This document shows positions 17,552-30,913 of a stretch of 64,000 nt of DNA, in pieces. The translations under genes and the position numbers were made by a program. The number at the start of each line of letters is the position of its first letter. Within the stretch, counting starts at the first letter, position 1. Under the pieces are notes generated by a model. The model searched no databases. It worked only from the letters and a program-made list of their open reading frames with translations, and was not told the DNA's origin. Location: assembly GCF_023701485.1 (NCBI RefSeq), contig NZ_JAMQBK010000039.1, positions 188,476-252,475 on the forward strand. The letters are read 5' to 3'. The stretch comes from Aporhodopirellula aestuarii (GTDB lineage: Bacteria > Planctomycetota > Planctomycetia > Pirellulales > Pirellulaceae).

Positions 17552-18718
17552 CTATTTTTCGTCGACCGTTTTTTCTTCGTCGTCACTTTCTTTCGACGCC
17601 ATCTCTTTGAGCTGCTCGAGCATTTGTTCCATGCGTTCTTTTTGCTTGCCCGTTGACGTTTCAACCGCTTTGATTTGAGCCTCGATGGCTTCCTCAAAGT
17701 TGGACATCGATGCCTGCATCTGGGCGACCAGCACGTGCATGTAAGGTTTGACTTCATCCTCGGCGCCTTCGACTTCAGCATTGATCGCCGCGATCGTTTC
17801 GGCGGCCAGCGGTCCGGGGTCGGTGCCCTGTTGCATCGATGACATCAGGCCGTATCCGAACTGAGTGACTGCTTCGGCGTCACCTTTGGCATCGGCGAGT
17901 TGTTTGCGGAAGAAGTTGATGACTTCATCACTGCGGTCACCGGCATCAAGTCGCAAGTTGAAGCGGAAGTTAATGAGTTGCTCCCGGATTATTTCGCTGC
18001 GGGGATCGTCGCCTGTCATTTCTTCGATCACTTTGTCGACGACTTTGATTGCGTCTTCAAACTTGCCGCCACCGGCGAGTTGATTGACCTTTTGCATTGC
18101 GGCAAGCAGTTTTTCCTGCTGCTTCATTTGCTCCTTGTAGGCTTCGCGATCCCATGTGCCCGCAACGACTTCGGCGAGTGGTTCGTCGAGTTCCATCGGA
18201 TGGCCGATCCATTCGATCAAGCCGGTTTTGCCGACGAGAAAAGACGACGGGATGCCGTTTTGGCCAGCGGCCAGCATGTAGTCTTCGCTAACCGATGCGT
18301 CCGGGTCGACGGTGAGGGTGTAGGCGCTGGTGAGTTCCGCAAAGGTCTTGTCTTTGCCTGGGTATTCTTTCTCGAGCAGTTCTTCGACGGTTTCGAGATC
18401 TTCGTCCGAGACACTGATGATCCGCACGCCTTCGCCGCGATACTTGTTCTGTAACTCGGCGAGGTGCGGCATGCTTTGAATGCATGGCCCACACCACGTT
18501 GCCCAAAACTCGACCACGTACACTTTGCCTTTTTCGAATTCAGTCACTTCGCCGAATCCGTCTTTGGTTTCGTGCACATAGTGCTCGATATCCAGGGCGG
18601 GAGCCTTATCACCGATATGCAGAGTGACTTCGGCCGAAGCAGGTTGCGCCGCCAAGAAGCCCGTCAACAAGACGGCTGATGCAAGTGTGACGGTGGAGTG
18701 GAAGAATCGACGGGTCAT
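17552..18718 (-). CDS. Secreted TlpA-like thioredoxin-domain protein
   Basis: The 388-residue exported protein has a signal peptide (MTRRFFHSTVTLASAVLLTG, cleavage probably after ASA near residue 29). A redoxin/TlpA domain covers about 35-190: APALDIEHYV, then VVEFWATWCGPC with the active-site cysteines at C76 and C79, and later IPSSFLVGKTGLIEWIGHP, which contains the cis-Pro loop. The C-terminal 190 residues are helical, Glu/Lys/Gln rich and likely coiled coil or TPR-like, ending in an acidic tail (ESDDEEKTVDEK). The likely role is periplasmic disulfide reduction or a linked redox task. The gene is monocistronic, and the helical extension makes it longer than classical TlpA (about 190 residues). 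Confidence 0.87.
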   Translation of the reverse strand: MTRRFFHSTVTLASAVLLTGFLAAQPASAEVTLHIGDKAPALDIEHYVHETKDGFGEVTEFEKGKVYVVEFWATWCGPCIQSMPHLAELQNKYRGEGVRIISVSDEDLETVEELLEKEYPGKDKTFAELTSAYTLTVDPDASVSEDYMLAAGQNGIPSSFLVGKTGLIEWIGHPMELDEPLAEVVAGTWDREAYKEQMKQQEKLLAAMQKVNQLAGGGKFEDAIKVVDKVIEEMTGDDPRSEIIREQLINFRFNLRLDAGDRSDEVINFFRKQLADAKGDAEAVTQFGYGLMSSMQQGTDPGPLAAETIAAINAEVEGAEDEVKPYMHVLVAQMQASMSNFEEAIEAQIKAVETSTGKQKERMEQMLEQLKEMASKESDDEEKTVDEK

Positions 18719-18877
18719 GCGAAAACCTGAACGGGTTGTTTTGGGTTAAAAAAGGACGGGAGTCGGGACGGCCGACGGAAACCATAGGATATCGGTGGAT
18801 TGTCGACCCGTCGAGACATACGGGGGGTGGTGGACATCGGTTGCCATGAACGCATCAAGCGATGCAACCGGTGTACC

Positions 18878-18906
18878 AAAAAACGCGAGCATGTTTTCTC
18901 GCGTTT
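18878..18906 (-). terminator. Rho-independent terminator after rsmA
   Basis: AAACGCGAG (18881-18889) pairs with CTCGCGTTT (18898-18906). On the minus strand the stem is followed by a T-run. It lies 30-60 bases past the rsmA stop codon at 18940. Confidence 0.82.
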
Positions 18907-18939
18907 AGGAATGAGTACCGTTTGTAATGGCGAAAGGTT

Positions 18940-20142
18940 CTACTGAGCCGCCTGGAATTCCGCTTGTCGGAGCGTTTCGACGAGAGTTCCGATTTGCTCC
19001 AAGTTGAGTTCTTCGGCGCGGGCGTTTTCACCATGGCCGAGTGAAGACAGCACATCGTCGACGGTGGATTTCTCCAGCCGACCTTTGTAGGCGCTGATGA
19101 CGACACTACGCAGGAATTTCCGGCGGTGGAAGAACAGTGAACGAACGGTTTGGTGAAAGTATTTTAGGTCTGGAATCGCATTACGCCGCTCGTGATCGAT
19201 GTCCAACCGGATGATCGCGGACTCGACTTTCGGCCGTGGCCAAAAAACGCCCGAGGAGAGCACGCGAACGATTTCAGCGTTGCAAACCGATTGCACCCAA
19301 ACACTTAAGGCGCCGTAGTCTTTGGAGCCGGGGCCGGCAATCATTCTCTCGGCCAGCTCCTTTTGGATGGTGACGACGATCCGGTCTGGCGGTGGCGTTT
19401 CGTGCAACAGGTTGCTAACGATCGGCGTGGCGACGTTGTAGGGCAGGTTCGCGACCAGCATGAAACGACCGCTGTCAGGCAATCTCGCTTTGGCGTCGCG
19501 GATGCTTTCCATGATGTCGCTGCGGAGCGAATTCTTGTTTCGCAGCGCGTCACCCTGGATCATTTTGACGTGGGGATAATCGATCAGTTCTTCACGAGCG
19601 AGCTGGTAAAGGTTTTGGTCGATCTCGACCGTCAGAATTGCACCCGCCTGTTCGGCCATGATCGCGGTCAAGGATCCGACTCCTGTGCCGATTTCCAGAA
19701 TGACATCGTTTTTTTGGATGTCGGCCGAACGGGCAATCAGCTCGATCAGGTTGAGGTCGACGAGAAAGTTCTGTCCGTATTTCGAGACCGGACGCAGTCC
19801 CGCGGAAGCCAGTCGTTTGGAAAGGTAGCTGACCGTTTGGCGGGATCCCTGCTGGGCACGCTTGGCACGGATATAAGCGGCCTCCGATTGGTCCCCAGCG
19901 TTCGAATCAACTTGTGGCTGTTTCTTTTTGGGCGATTTGCTTTTCCATACGTTGCCCTCATCTTTCGCCGGGGGCGGCGATTCCACGTCGGGCCGCCTGA
20001 AACGGGCACGGTTTCGATCGAGTTTGATCACCTCTTCCTGAGTACCGCCTTCCGTATCGGGGGCCTCGTTTTGCGAAGTATCGTCCTGCGTGGAGGAATC
20101 GTGAGGAGCGTCGTCGTTGGGCGTTTCGTCAGAGGGCTTCAT
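18940..20142 (-). CDS. rsmA: 16S rRNA (adenine1518/1519-N6)-dimethyltransferase
   Basis: RsmA (KsgA) dimethylates two adjacent adenines in helix 45 of 16S rRNA using SAM. The catalytic core runs from about residue 110: [17 protein letters not shown], motif [17 protein letters not shown] (the ribose-binding acid) and motif [11 protein letters not shown] with the catalytic [18 protein letters not shown] and [10 protein letters not shown] follow in the C-terminal lobe. The product is 400 residues against about 270 in most bacteria; the extra 105 N-terminal residues are acidic, then basic and Pro/Lys rich, and look disordered. The ATG overlaps the stop of ribE by 4 bases, so the two are translationally coupled. 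A later start inside the extension cannot be excluded. Confidence 0.93.
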   Translation of the reverse strand: MKPSDETPNDDAPHDSSTQDDTSQNEAPDTEGGTQEEVIKLDRNRARFRRPDVESPPPAKDEGNVWKSKSPKKKQPQVDSNAGDQSEAAYIRAKRAQQGSRQTVSYLSKRLASAGLRPVSKYGQNFLVDLNLIELIARSADIQKNDVILEIGTGVGSLTAIMAEQAGAILTVEIDQNLYQLAREELIDYPHVKMIQGDALRNKNSLRSDIMESIRDAKARLPDSGRFMLVANLPYNVATPIVSNLLHETPPPDRIVVTIQKELAERMIAGPGSKDYGALSVWVQSVCNAEIVRVLSSGVFWPRPKVESAIIRLDIDHERRNAIPDLKYFHQTVRSLFFHRRKFLRSVVISAYKGRLEKSTVDDVLSSLGHGENARAEELNLEQIGTLVETLRQAEFQAAQ

Positions 20143-20765
20143 CGGCTCGTTTCGGTTGCGCGGTGTTGCAGCGATCGCTGCACGTATTTTGCGAGGAGGT
20201 CGGTTTCGAGATTCACGGTGTCGCCCACGCCTCGTTTGCCGAGAGTGGTTACGGCCAGGGTGTGTGGAATGAGGGCGACGGTGAAGTAGTCATCACCGGC
20301 ATCGACGACGGTCAGGCTGATGCCGTCGACCGTGATGCTGCCTTTGGGGACGACTTGTACCGCGAACTCCGGTGGTAGAGAAAATTTCAAGTTGGACCAC
20401 GGTGGATCATCGGTTCGCTCAATCAGCTGCCCCGTCGCGTCGACGTGACCTGTGACATAATGTCCACCGAGCCGGTCCCCGACGGCGAGGGCACGTTCTA
20501 AGTTGACCTGCGAGGATCCCGCGATGAGCCGGCCGAGATTGGTGCGGCTGAGCGTTTCCGCACCGGCTTCAAAGGTGAAGTTATCGCCGTCAATGGCCAC
20601 TACGGTGAGGCAGCAGCCGTTAATCGCGATGCTGTCTCCGATTTGAGTGTCATCGCTGGTGCCGGGGGCGCGGAACATCGGAGCGGCCACGGTGAGGCGT
20701 TTGCCCGGTGGATCATCTTCGATCGCGACGACCGTGGCGAGAGTCTCAATCAGTCCGGTAAACAT
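20139..20765 (-). CDS. ribE: Riboflavin synthase, alpha chain
   Basis: This enzyme forms riboflavin by dismutation of 6,7-dimethyl-8-ribityllumazine. The 208-residue product shows two tandem lumazine-binding domains, each with the hallmark strand: [12 protein letters not shown] and [12 protein letters not shown] in the first; [12 protein letters not shown] and [13 protein letters not shown] in the second. The start is MFTGLIE at 20765, as in the family. It is the first gene of a two-gene unit with rsmA, with a 4-base ATGA overlap. Confidence 0.96.
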   Translation of the reverse strand: MFTGLIETLATVVAIEDDPPGKRLTVAAPMFRAPGTSDDTQIGDSIAINGCCLTVVAIDGDNFTFEAGAETLSRTNLGRLIAGSSQVNLERALAVGDRLGGHYVTGHVDATGQLIERTDDPPWSNLKFSLPPEFAVQVVPKGSITVDGISLTVVDAGDDYFTVALIPHTLAVTTLGKRGVGDTVNLETDLLAKYVQRSLQHRATETSR

Positions 20766-20781
20766 GGATAAGGGAGGTTAA

Positions 20782-22269
<1,488 letters not shown>

Positions 22270-22300
22270 TTCGCTCGCAGCGATCAAAAGCTTAAGTCTC

Positions 22301-22324
22301 GCCTGACCGGATGATCGGTCGGGC
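22301..22324 (+). terminator. Possible weak terminator after eno
   Basis: GCCTGACCG and CGGTCGGGC form a 9-bp stem with one G-T pair, 31 bases past the enolase stop. No T-run follows, so its role is uncertain. Confidence 0.3.
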
Positions 22325-22430
22325 TGAGCGGCGCGGTTGTTTCCACGACGCGTCTCTTCATGTTCAAGCCTTGCCCGACTTCGATTCTCTTTTCCGAATT
22401 GGAATCTCGGCAAGGCAACTGTGACAACCA

Positions 22431-22529
22431 ATTGCCACAACCCGTTGATTGCCCCAGCCCGTTAATTGCCCCAGCCTGCTAATTGCCCCAGCCTGCTAAT
22501 TGCCGCTGTCCGCTAATTGCCGCAGTCCC
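22431..22529. repeat. 17-bp tandem repeat array
   Basis: About five imperfect copies of a 17-base unit such as AGCCTGCTAATTGCCCC lie between eno and the small gene ending at 22513, overlapping that gene's 3' end. Units differ by one or two bases. It is a simple tandem duplication, with no obvious function. Confidence 0.75.
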
Positions 22530-22833
22530 TTGACGCGGTATTGCGATCGGCAACCCCGTCTTGTGTCTCCATGGCGAACGGGTTGGTGACTTGTCCATTC
22601 GTTCGTCGTTCGCCGTCTTCTTTCTCTTCGCTGCCAAACCAAGACGGTTTGTACTCGGAATCGAAATCGCTGAGGTAGTAGCTGAAGAGATTGTCTTCGT
22701 GGTATTGAGCGAGTTTACCGGCTCCGCCATTGGGCAACCCGGCTTCCACACCGCCGAGTGCATAATTGCTCGCATAGTCAATGCCGATAAAACCGGCCAC
22801 AAAGAGTGCCACAACGGCGAGTGCTAATTTCAT
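22513..22833 (-). CDS. Small membrane-anchored or secreted hypothetical protein
   Basis: I do not recognise a family. The 106-residue product begins MKLALAVVALFVAGFIGIDY, a clear signal anchor or signal peptide, followed by a short polar domain (GGAGKLAQYHEDNLFSYYLS, then FDSEYKPSWFG) and a charged tail (GSEEKEDGERRTNGQ). ATG at 22833 is chosen because it starts exactly at the hydrophobic segment; the frame extends upstream to 22962 without protein-like sequence. The last codons run into the tandem repeat array, so the C-terminal residues (about RNTASRDCGN) may be a recent addition. Confidence 0.6.
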   Translation of the reverse strand: MKLALAVVALFVAGFIGIDYASNYALGGVEAGLPNGGAGKLAQYHEDNLFSYYLSDFDSEYKPSWFGSEEKEDGERRTNGQVTNPFAMETQDGVADRNTASRDCGN

Positions 22834-23159
22834 GCTGAATGTCTCTGTGAAATCGAGTGGGGGCATTCGAGCCTTACTGCGCACCGCCTGCATTAAGACT
22901 CGGCTGAGGGGCAAAAGCACACCCATTCTAATGACGTCATCGACCGGCAGTATCGAATACAACGATTGGTGAGTCCGTCAATTGACAACGCGACCACGCG
23001 ACTTTGCAGTGACGACTGCGGGTGATCGCACACGTGAGCGTTTGATCCGGCTGGCAATTCGGTACGATGGTTCGCATCGCTTCGAACGCATTTCTCGTCA
23101 AGCCTCCCTCGTCAACGCATCCCTCGTCAACGCATCCCTCGTCAACGCATCAGAATCAA
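22834..23159. other. Divergent intergenic region with a 15-bp tandem repeat
   Basis: About 325 bases between two divergent small genes. The only structure seen is the 15-bp tandem repeat at 23106-23150. Confidence 0.5.
23106..23150 (+). repeat. Three exact copies of a 15-bp direct repeat
   Basis: CCCTCGTCAACGCAT is repeated three times without change at 23106, 23121 and 23136. The period is a multiple of three, so the open frame remains intact and would encode P-S-S-T-H units if translation began upstream (23067). I place the start of the gene after the repeat. Confidence 0.9.
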
Positions 23160-23750
23160 ATGGATTCTATGGATCGATCCTCACGAATTGCAGCCTTCTT
23201 GCAATTCCTTCACGACGCGAGTCGCCATCTGAAACAAAATCGCGTGTCTTTGGACGCTCCGCAGGTGCAGTTAATCCGTGGTGCGGTCGAGGAGCATTCT
23301 GTTGATGACCAAGGCAAGCCTGCGATGTATCAACGGTTTGAGAGTGCTCTGTATGATGATGCGCAATCGATGGTCACGCTTTGGAGCTTCTTTGATCGCT
23401 ATGAACCATCCGAGCTGCGAGATTTTCAGCAACTGATCTCGCTTGAAATTGCGGGACTGACGGGTGACCGGCATCCACGGAAAGTCTTTGATCGCTCGCC
23501 GTTCGGGATCATCGTTCTCGTCGTGGGAACTGTCACAATCTGGATGACGTTTCTTAGAACCTACACGGGCGACGATCTCAGTGACCTCTTGGAATTGATT
23601 CGATTCAACTGGATCGCAGGCAGCCTCTGGATCGTCGGCCTGTTTGTGGTGATCTGGTACATTCTCAAAACGCATCGCAACAATGTTCAGGTTGCATTGC
23701 TCTCGTCGATAGACCGCGCCTTGAACGTCTATTTGCGAGATTCGGTTTAG
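23160..23750 (+). CDS. Two-helix membrane protein of unknown function
   Basis: I do not recognise a family. The 196-residue product has a polar, mainly helical N-terminal domain (about 1-115, with VSLDAPQVQLIRGAVEEHSV and AMYQRFESALYDDAQSMVTL) and two membrane segments (about 122-140, FGIIVLVVGTVTIWMTFL; about 158-178, IAGSLWIVGLFVVIWYILK), leaving most of the protein on one side of the membrane. ATG at 23160 (or 23169) is chosen over 23067 because the upstream part is a tandem repeat. The gene is divergent from the small secreted gene at 22513-22833. Confidence 0.6.
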   Translation: MDSMDRSSRIAAFLQFLHDASRHLKQNRVSLDAPQVQLIRGAVEEHSVDDQGKPAMYQRFESALYDDAQSMVTLWSFFDRYEPSELRDFQQLISLEIAGLTGDRHPRKVFDRSPFGIIVLVVGTVTIWMTFLRTYTGDDLSDLLELIRFNWIAGSLWIVGLFVVIWYILKTHRNNVQVALLSSIDRALNVYLRDSV

Positions 23751-24119
23751 CGTTGTGATTCAATGAGCATTCCGGTAGTTGGCACCACCGGCATTGGTTG
23801 TGTCGGCCGTTGGGGCATCGATTTGATTACTGCGGGATTTCAAAAGTAGCGGAACGGCGCGAGCCGTCCGGTAACGCGGGACCGGACGGCTCGCGGGCTG
23901 TTGATTTAGTGAGCCGTCGGCGCTAGCCGCGGGCCTTACGGCTACGATGCGCGCATTGGACGCTCGCAGCTAGCGCTGTCGGCTCACTCATGTTTGCGAA
24001 ACGACTAACTCAACAGTCCGCTTGCGCCGTACCGCTAAAAAGAGCACTCAAATAATGATGTCCTTCGGGCCTGATGAAGGAAGCGGTGTTTGCACGCTGA
24101 GTGTGAACCGCGTCGCGTG
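23751..24119. other. Intergenic region filled by a composite palindromic element
   Basis: About 370 bases between the membrane protein gene and the cytochrome c gene on the other strand. Most of it is the element at 23819-24063 with its two nested hairpins. I see no gene. Confidence 0.65.
23819..24063 (+). repeat. Dispersed palindromic element, copy 2 (composite)
   Basis: The ends match copy 1 at 329-445: a left end with GATTTCAAAAGTAGCGGAAC and a right end with GCGCCGTACCGCTA and AGAGCACTCAAA. The interior is longer and different, holding two further palindromes. One has 14-bp perfect arms at 23859-23872 and 23881-23894; the other has 19-bp arms (two mismatches) at 23909-23927 and 23969-23987 around a 41-base loop. 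As with copy 1, it lies just past the stop codon of a minus-strand gene. Confidence 0.78.
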
Positions 24120-24950
24120 CTACTCCTTCGCCTCGCCATTGAAAACGCCCGCTTGGTTGTCGGTGGGCAGGTGTTCTTGGAGGTTGAATTTTGGGCGGTC
24201 GTGGCTGTTGATGTAGGCGGCGATGTCGAGGGCTTCTTGCGGGGATAGCGATGCGTTGTCGAGAGGCATCGCGACTTTGAGCCAGGACGCGAGTTTTGGC
24301 ACGCGGATTAATCCCGCGCCGTCGTTGTAGGATTTGTCGCCCCAAACCGGTGGTCCATCGTCGCTGCCTAAGCCGTCGTCGCCATGGCACGATGCGCAGT
24401 AGTCTTCATAGAGCGGTTTGCCTCGGTCGATGTCGCCGACGGAATCTTTGAGAGGCCGCACGTGATTGGGGCCGAGCGGTTTGTCGGGGTTCATACGGAT
24501 CGGCTGGTCCGTCGACAACCACGTGATGTAGGCGGTGATTGCGATCGCGACTTCACTGCCGACGGGAGGACGGATTCCGTTCTCGCTTCGCATGAAGCAA
24601 TTGAGTGCTCTGTCCTGGAGCGTGATTACACGTTGCTCGCGTGGGGACCACGCGGGGTACGCCGCTGCGACACCAAGGAAGCTGGCTGCCTCGGGGTGCG
24701 TTCCTGCGTCCAGGTGACACGACGTGCAATTTAGCGAATTGCCGACATACGCCTTGGAAAGTGGATGATCTTTGGTGTTCTCGACGATTTCTCGGCCGAG
24801 TTCGATGACACGGCCCAACTCGCCGAGGGGCAGTTGTCGCGAAACGTGCTCGGATTCGGAGGTGGATAAGTCGTCACCAATCGCCTGCGCCGAAACGCAG
24901 GTGTTCAATAGGATGACGAGCGTTAGTGAAACGAAACTTCGAGTGGACAT
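24120..24950 (-). CDS. TsdA-like dihaem cytochrome c (thiosulfate dehydrogenase family)
   Basis: This exported dihaem c-type cytochrome resembles thiosulfate dehydrogenase/tetrathionate reductase TsdA. A signal peptide covers about residues 1-24. Haem sites are CTSCH (C75, C78, H79) and CASCHG (C185, C188, H189). Family segments are YVGNSLNCTSCHLDAGTHP, LNCFMRSENG (C118, the position of the unusual Cys ligand of haem 1 in TsdA), AYITWLS, PPVWGDKSYNDGAGLIR and AMPLDN with M228 as probable haem 2 ligand. ATG at 24950 is supported by AGGAAG upstream. It starts 60 bases after the RND-fusion gene on the same strand, so it may be its last operon member. Activity on thiosulfate is inferred only. Confidence 0.85.
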   Translation of the reverse strand: MSTRSFVSLTLVILLNTCVSAQAIGDDLSTSESEHVSRQLPLGELGRVIELGREIVENTKDHPLSKAYVGNSLNCTSCHLDAGTHPEAASFLGVAAAYPAWSPREQRVITLQDRALNCFMRSENGIRPPVGSEVAIAITAYITWLSTDQPIRMNPDKPLGPNHVRPLKDSVGDIDRGKPLYEDYCASCHGDDGLGSDDGPPVWGDKSYNDGAGLIRVPKLASWLKVAMPLDNASLSPQEALDIAAYINSHDRPKFNLQEHLPTDNQAGVFNGEAKE

Positions 24951-25010
24951 ATGAATGCACTTCCTAAGTCGGATGACGTCAAGTAGAAGCGGTCCCACCG
25001 TTATCGATGC

Positions 25011-28822
<3,812 letters not shown>

Positions 28823-28826
<4 letters not shown>

Positions 28827-30208
28827 GAAAAGTCTCCCGTCGCAGGCACGTGAAGCGCGGTTCCCGACTGCGCGTCAGGATCAGGAGTCAACCATTCTTC
28901 TTTGGGGATGGTTTGGTAATCATCGGGAAGGCCGTCTTCGACGACTTCGACCGTACCTTCGACGGTTTCCACTTTCATATCAGGTCGTGCTTGCAAGAGC
29001 CCTTCGATGACGAGCGTTTCGTCACCGCTGAGCCCGCTGCGAACGACGCGTAATCCGTCCACGACCGGGCCAACGGTCACGGCGCGGCGCTGGACGATGG
29101 AGTCGTCAACGATATAAACGTATTGGGAGGCCTGGTCGGTTCCGATCGCCGAGTCGGGAATCAGAACCGCTTCGTATGCCGCGCTGCCGGGGATGCGAAT
29201 GCGGGCGAACATGCCGGGGAGCAAGACTTGGTCTTCGTTGTCGAGAACACACCGTGCCCGCATGCTCGCGGTGTCAACGTCGAAACGGTTGTCGACGAAA
29301 TCCATGTGTCCTCGGTGAGGAAAACCGGTTTCGTCGACAAGTCCTAAGAACACGGGGTTCTTGGCCACACGAGAGCTTTGCCGTTCGCCGGACATTGCCA
29401 ATCGAATGTACTTCAGAACCTCCTGTTCATTCGCATCAAACGTGCAATAGATTGGATCGACCGACGTGATCGTGGTTAAAAGCGTTGAGGAAGTGGTGCC
29501 GCCGTTGATCAGGTTGCCCTCGGTGACGTATTCACGGCTGATCCGACCCGTCACAGGTGCGGTGATCCGTGAATAGTCGAGATTCAACGTCGATGTCTCG
29601 ATGCCAGCTTGAGCTGCCTGGATCGCCGCTTTTGCCGTTTCGATCATCGCTTGGGCCGATTGAATGCCCGCTCGAGCTGCTTCGGTATTGGCTTTGGCTT
29701 GCAGATATTCGGCTTCGCGTTGGTCGAGTTCTTCGTCGCTGGTCGCGTTACGCTGCATCAACGTACGGGTTCGCTTGAGTCGTGCGTCGGCGAGTTGCAC
29801 CTCCGCATCGGCTTGCAACTGTCGAGCCTTGGCCTCGCCCATCCCGGCGTTGGCCTGTTGCAGTTGCGATTGGGCTTGTGCCATCGCGGCTTTGGCCGCA
29901 TCGAGGTCTGCCTCGAAAGGACGCGGGTCGATGACGAACAACAGGTCGCCTTCGTTGACAATTTGTCCTTCGTCGAAGTGGATCGATTGCAGGTAGCCAC
30001 TCACGCGGGCTCGGATCTCGACGAATTCGATCGGTTCGAGGCGGCCGGTATACGCGTCCCATTCGACAATCTTTTTCTTGACCGGTTGGGCGACGGTCAC
30101 CGTAACGGGCGGTCGCCCAGGAGGAGCCTGCTGGGCACCGCTGCAACCGATGAGAGAAAGCGTGACGAGACTCAGCGAGGTCACCAAAAGGAGTCGGGAA
30201 GTATTCAA
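28823..30208 (-). CDS. RND periplasmic adaptor (membrane-fusion lipoprotein)
   Basis: This AcrA/HlyD-family adaptor links the RND pump to an outer-membrane channel. A lipoprotein signal (NTSRLLLVTSLSLVTLSLIGC) places the lipid cysteine at about residue 22. The order is: barrel-sandwich hybrid start (RARVSGYLQSIHFDEGQIVNEGD), a long alpha-hairpin of Ala/Gln/Glu-rich helices (about 90-190), the second lipoyl half (ITAPVTGRISREYVTEGNLI), beta-barrel and membrane-proximal domains. No ATG fits: TTG at 30208 begins the signal, and the frame also allows TTG at 30277. The stop overlaps the pump ATG as ATGA. It is divergent from marR, which suggests MarR-family control. No outer-membrane TolC-like gene is adjacent. 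Confidence 0.88.
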
Positions 30209-30352
30209 TGTTGATACTGGATTTGGAGTTTGAACTAGACCGTAGAATCTCTCTGCTGTTTCGAATCCGGTCCGCAAGACTGCGACCAGACACCGCCCCT
30301 ATCCTGCCAGGCGCTGCATTTTGAGCGGGAAAATGTTTTATGGATAAGATAC

Positions 30353-30380
30353 TTGTCGGTCAAGCTCTGAGCGGTAATAT
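30353..30380 (+). promoter_or_regulatory. Candidate marR promoter (TTGTCG - 16 bp - TAATAT)
   Basis: TTGTCG (30353-30358) and TAATAT (30375-30380) are separated by 16 bases and resemble sigma-70 elements. The -10 box ends 7 bases before the ATG at 30388, so the transcript would start at or next to the start codon (leaderless). This is a sequence guess only. Confidence 0.45.
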
Positions 30381-30387
30381 AGATGGG

Positions 30388-30870
30388 ATGAACCTTCAGC
30401 AGGAACTCAAACGACCGGTCCCTTTTCACTCGCTACAGCAGGAAACGCTCCTTAATCTGATGCGTGTGGGGGATCAGATCGACAATAGGGTGTCACGCTT
30501 GTGCCGCGAGAACGGCTTAACTGTGTCCCGATTTAATGTCCTGCGGAACCTCGCCCTAGCCGATCGACCGCTGACCTGCGGCGAGATCGGCGAGCGGATG
30601 ATTCAGGTTGTCCCAGCGATCACATCCCTAGTGGATCAGCTGGAGAAACACGGTTTGGTCGTCCGGAAGCGGTGTCAGCAGGACCGCCGCGTCGTCTATA
30701 TCGCGATCACAGAAGAAGGACGCGCACTGAGCGAGGCGATGATGCCCTCATTGAAACAGCTGGAAACTCAGCTGTTGAGCTGGCTGACCGAGGACGAATT
30801 GAAGACGCTGATCGGTCTGCTTGAAAAGACGCGAGGCTCAATTGCGGCCGCAGATCAAGTTTCAGCTTGA
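30388..30870 (+). CDS. MarR-family transcriptional regulator
   Basis: This winged-helix regulator probably represses the divergent efflux operon and releases DNA on ligand binding. The 160-residue product shows the N-terminal dimerisation helix (FHSLQQETLLNLMRVGDQI), the recognition region (GEIGERMIQVVPAITSLVDQLEKHGLV), the wing (RKRCQQDRRVVYIAITEEGR) with the family D-R-R motif, and the C-terminal dimerisation helix. An upstream in-frame ATG (30340) exists, but the promoter candidate lies between the two, so ATG at 30388 is favoured. It sits divergently beside the adaptor and pump genes, as is usual for MarR regulators. Confidence 0.9.
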   Translation: MNLQQELKRPVPFHSLQQETLLNLMRVGDQIDNRVSRLCRENGLTVSRFNVLRNLALADRPLTCGEIGERMIQVVPAITSLVDQLEKHGLVVRKRCQQDRRVVYIAITEEGRALSEAMMPSLKQLETQLLSWLTEDELKTLIGLLEKTRGSIAAADQVSA

Positions 30871-30913
30871 TTCGCGGCGGGACGTGATGTCGTCGTACTT
30901 GAAAGCGGTGTTC

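Noticed and set aside
19363-20289. Plus-strand open frame of about 308 codons opposite rsmA
   Set aside because: It is a shadow of rsmA and ribE, both recognised on the minus strand.
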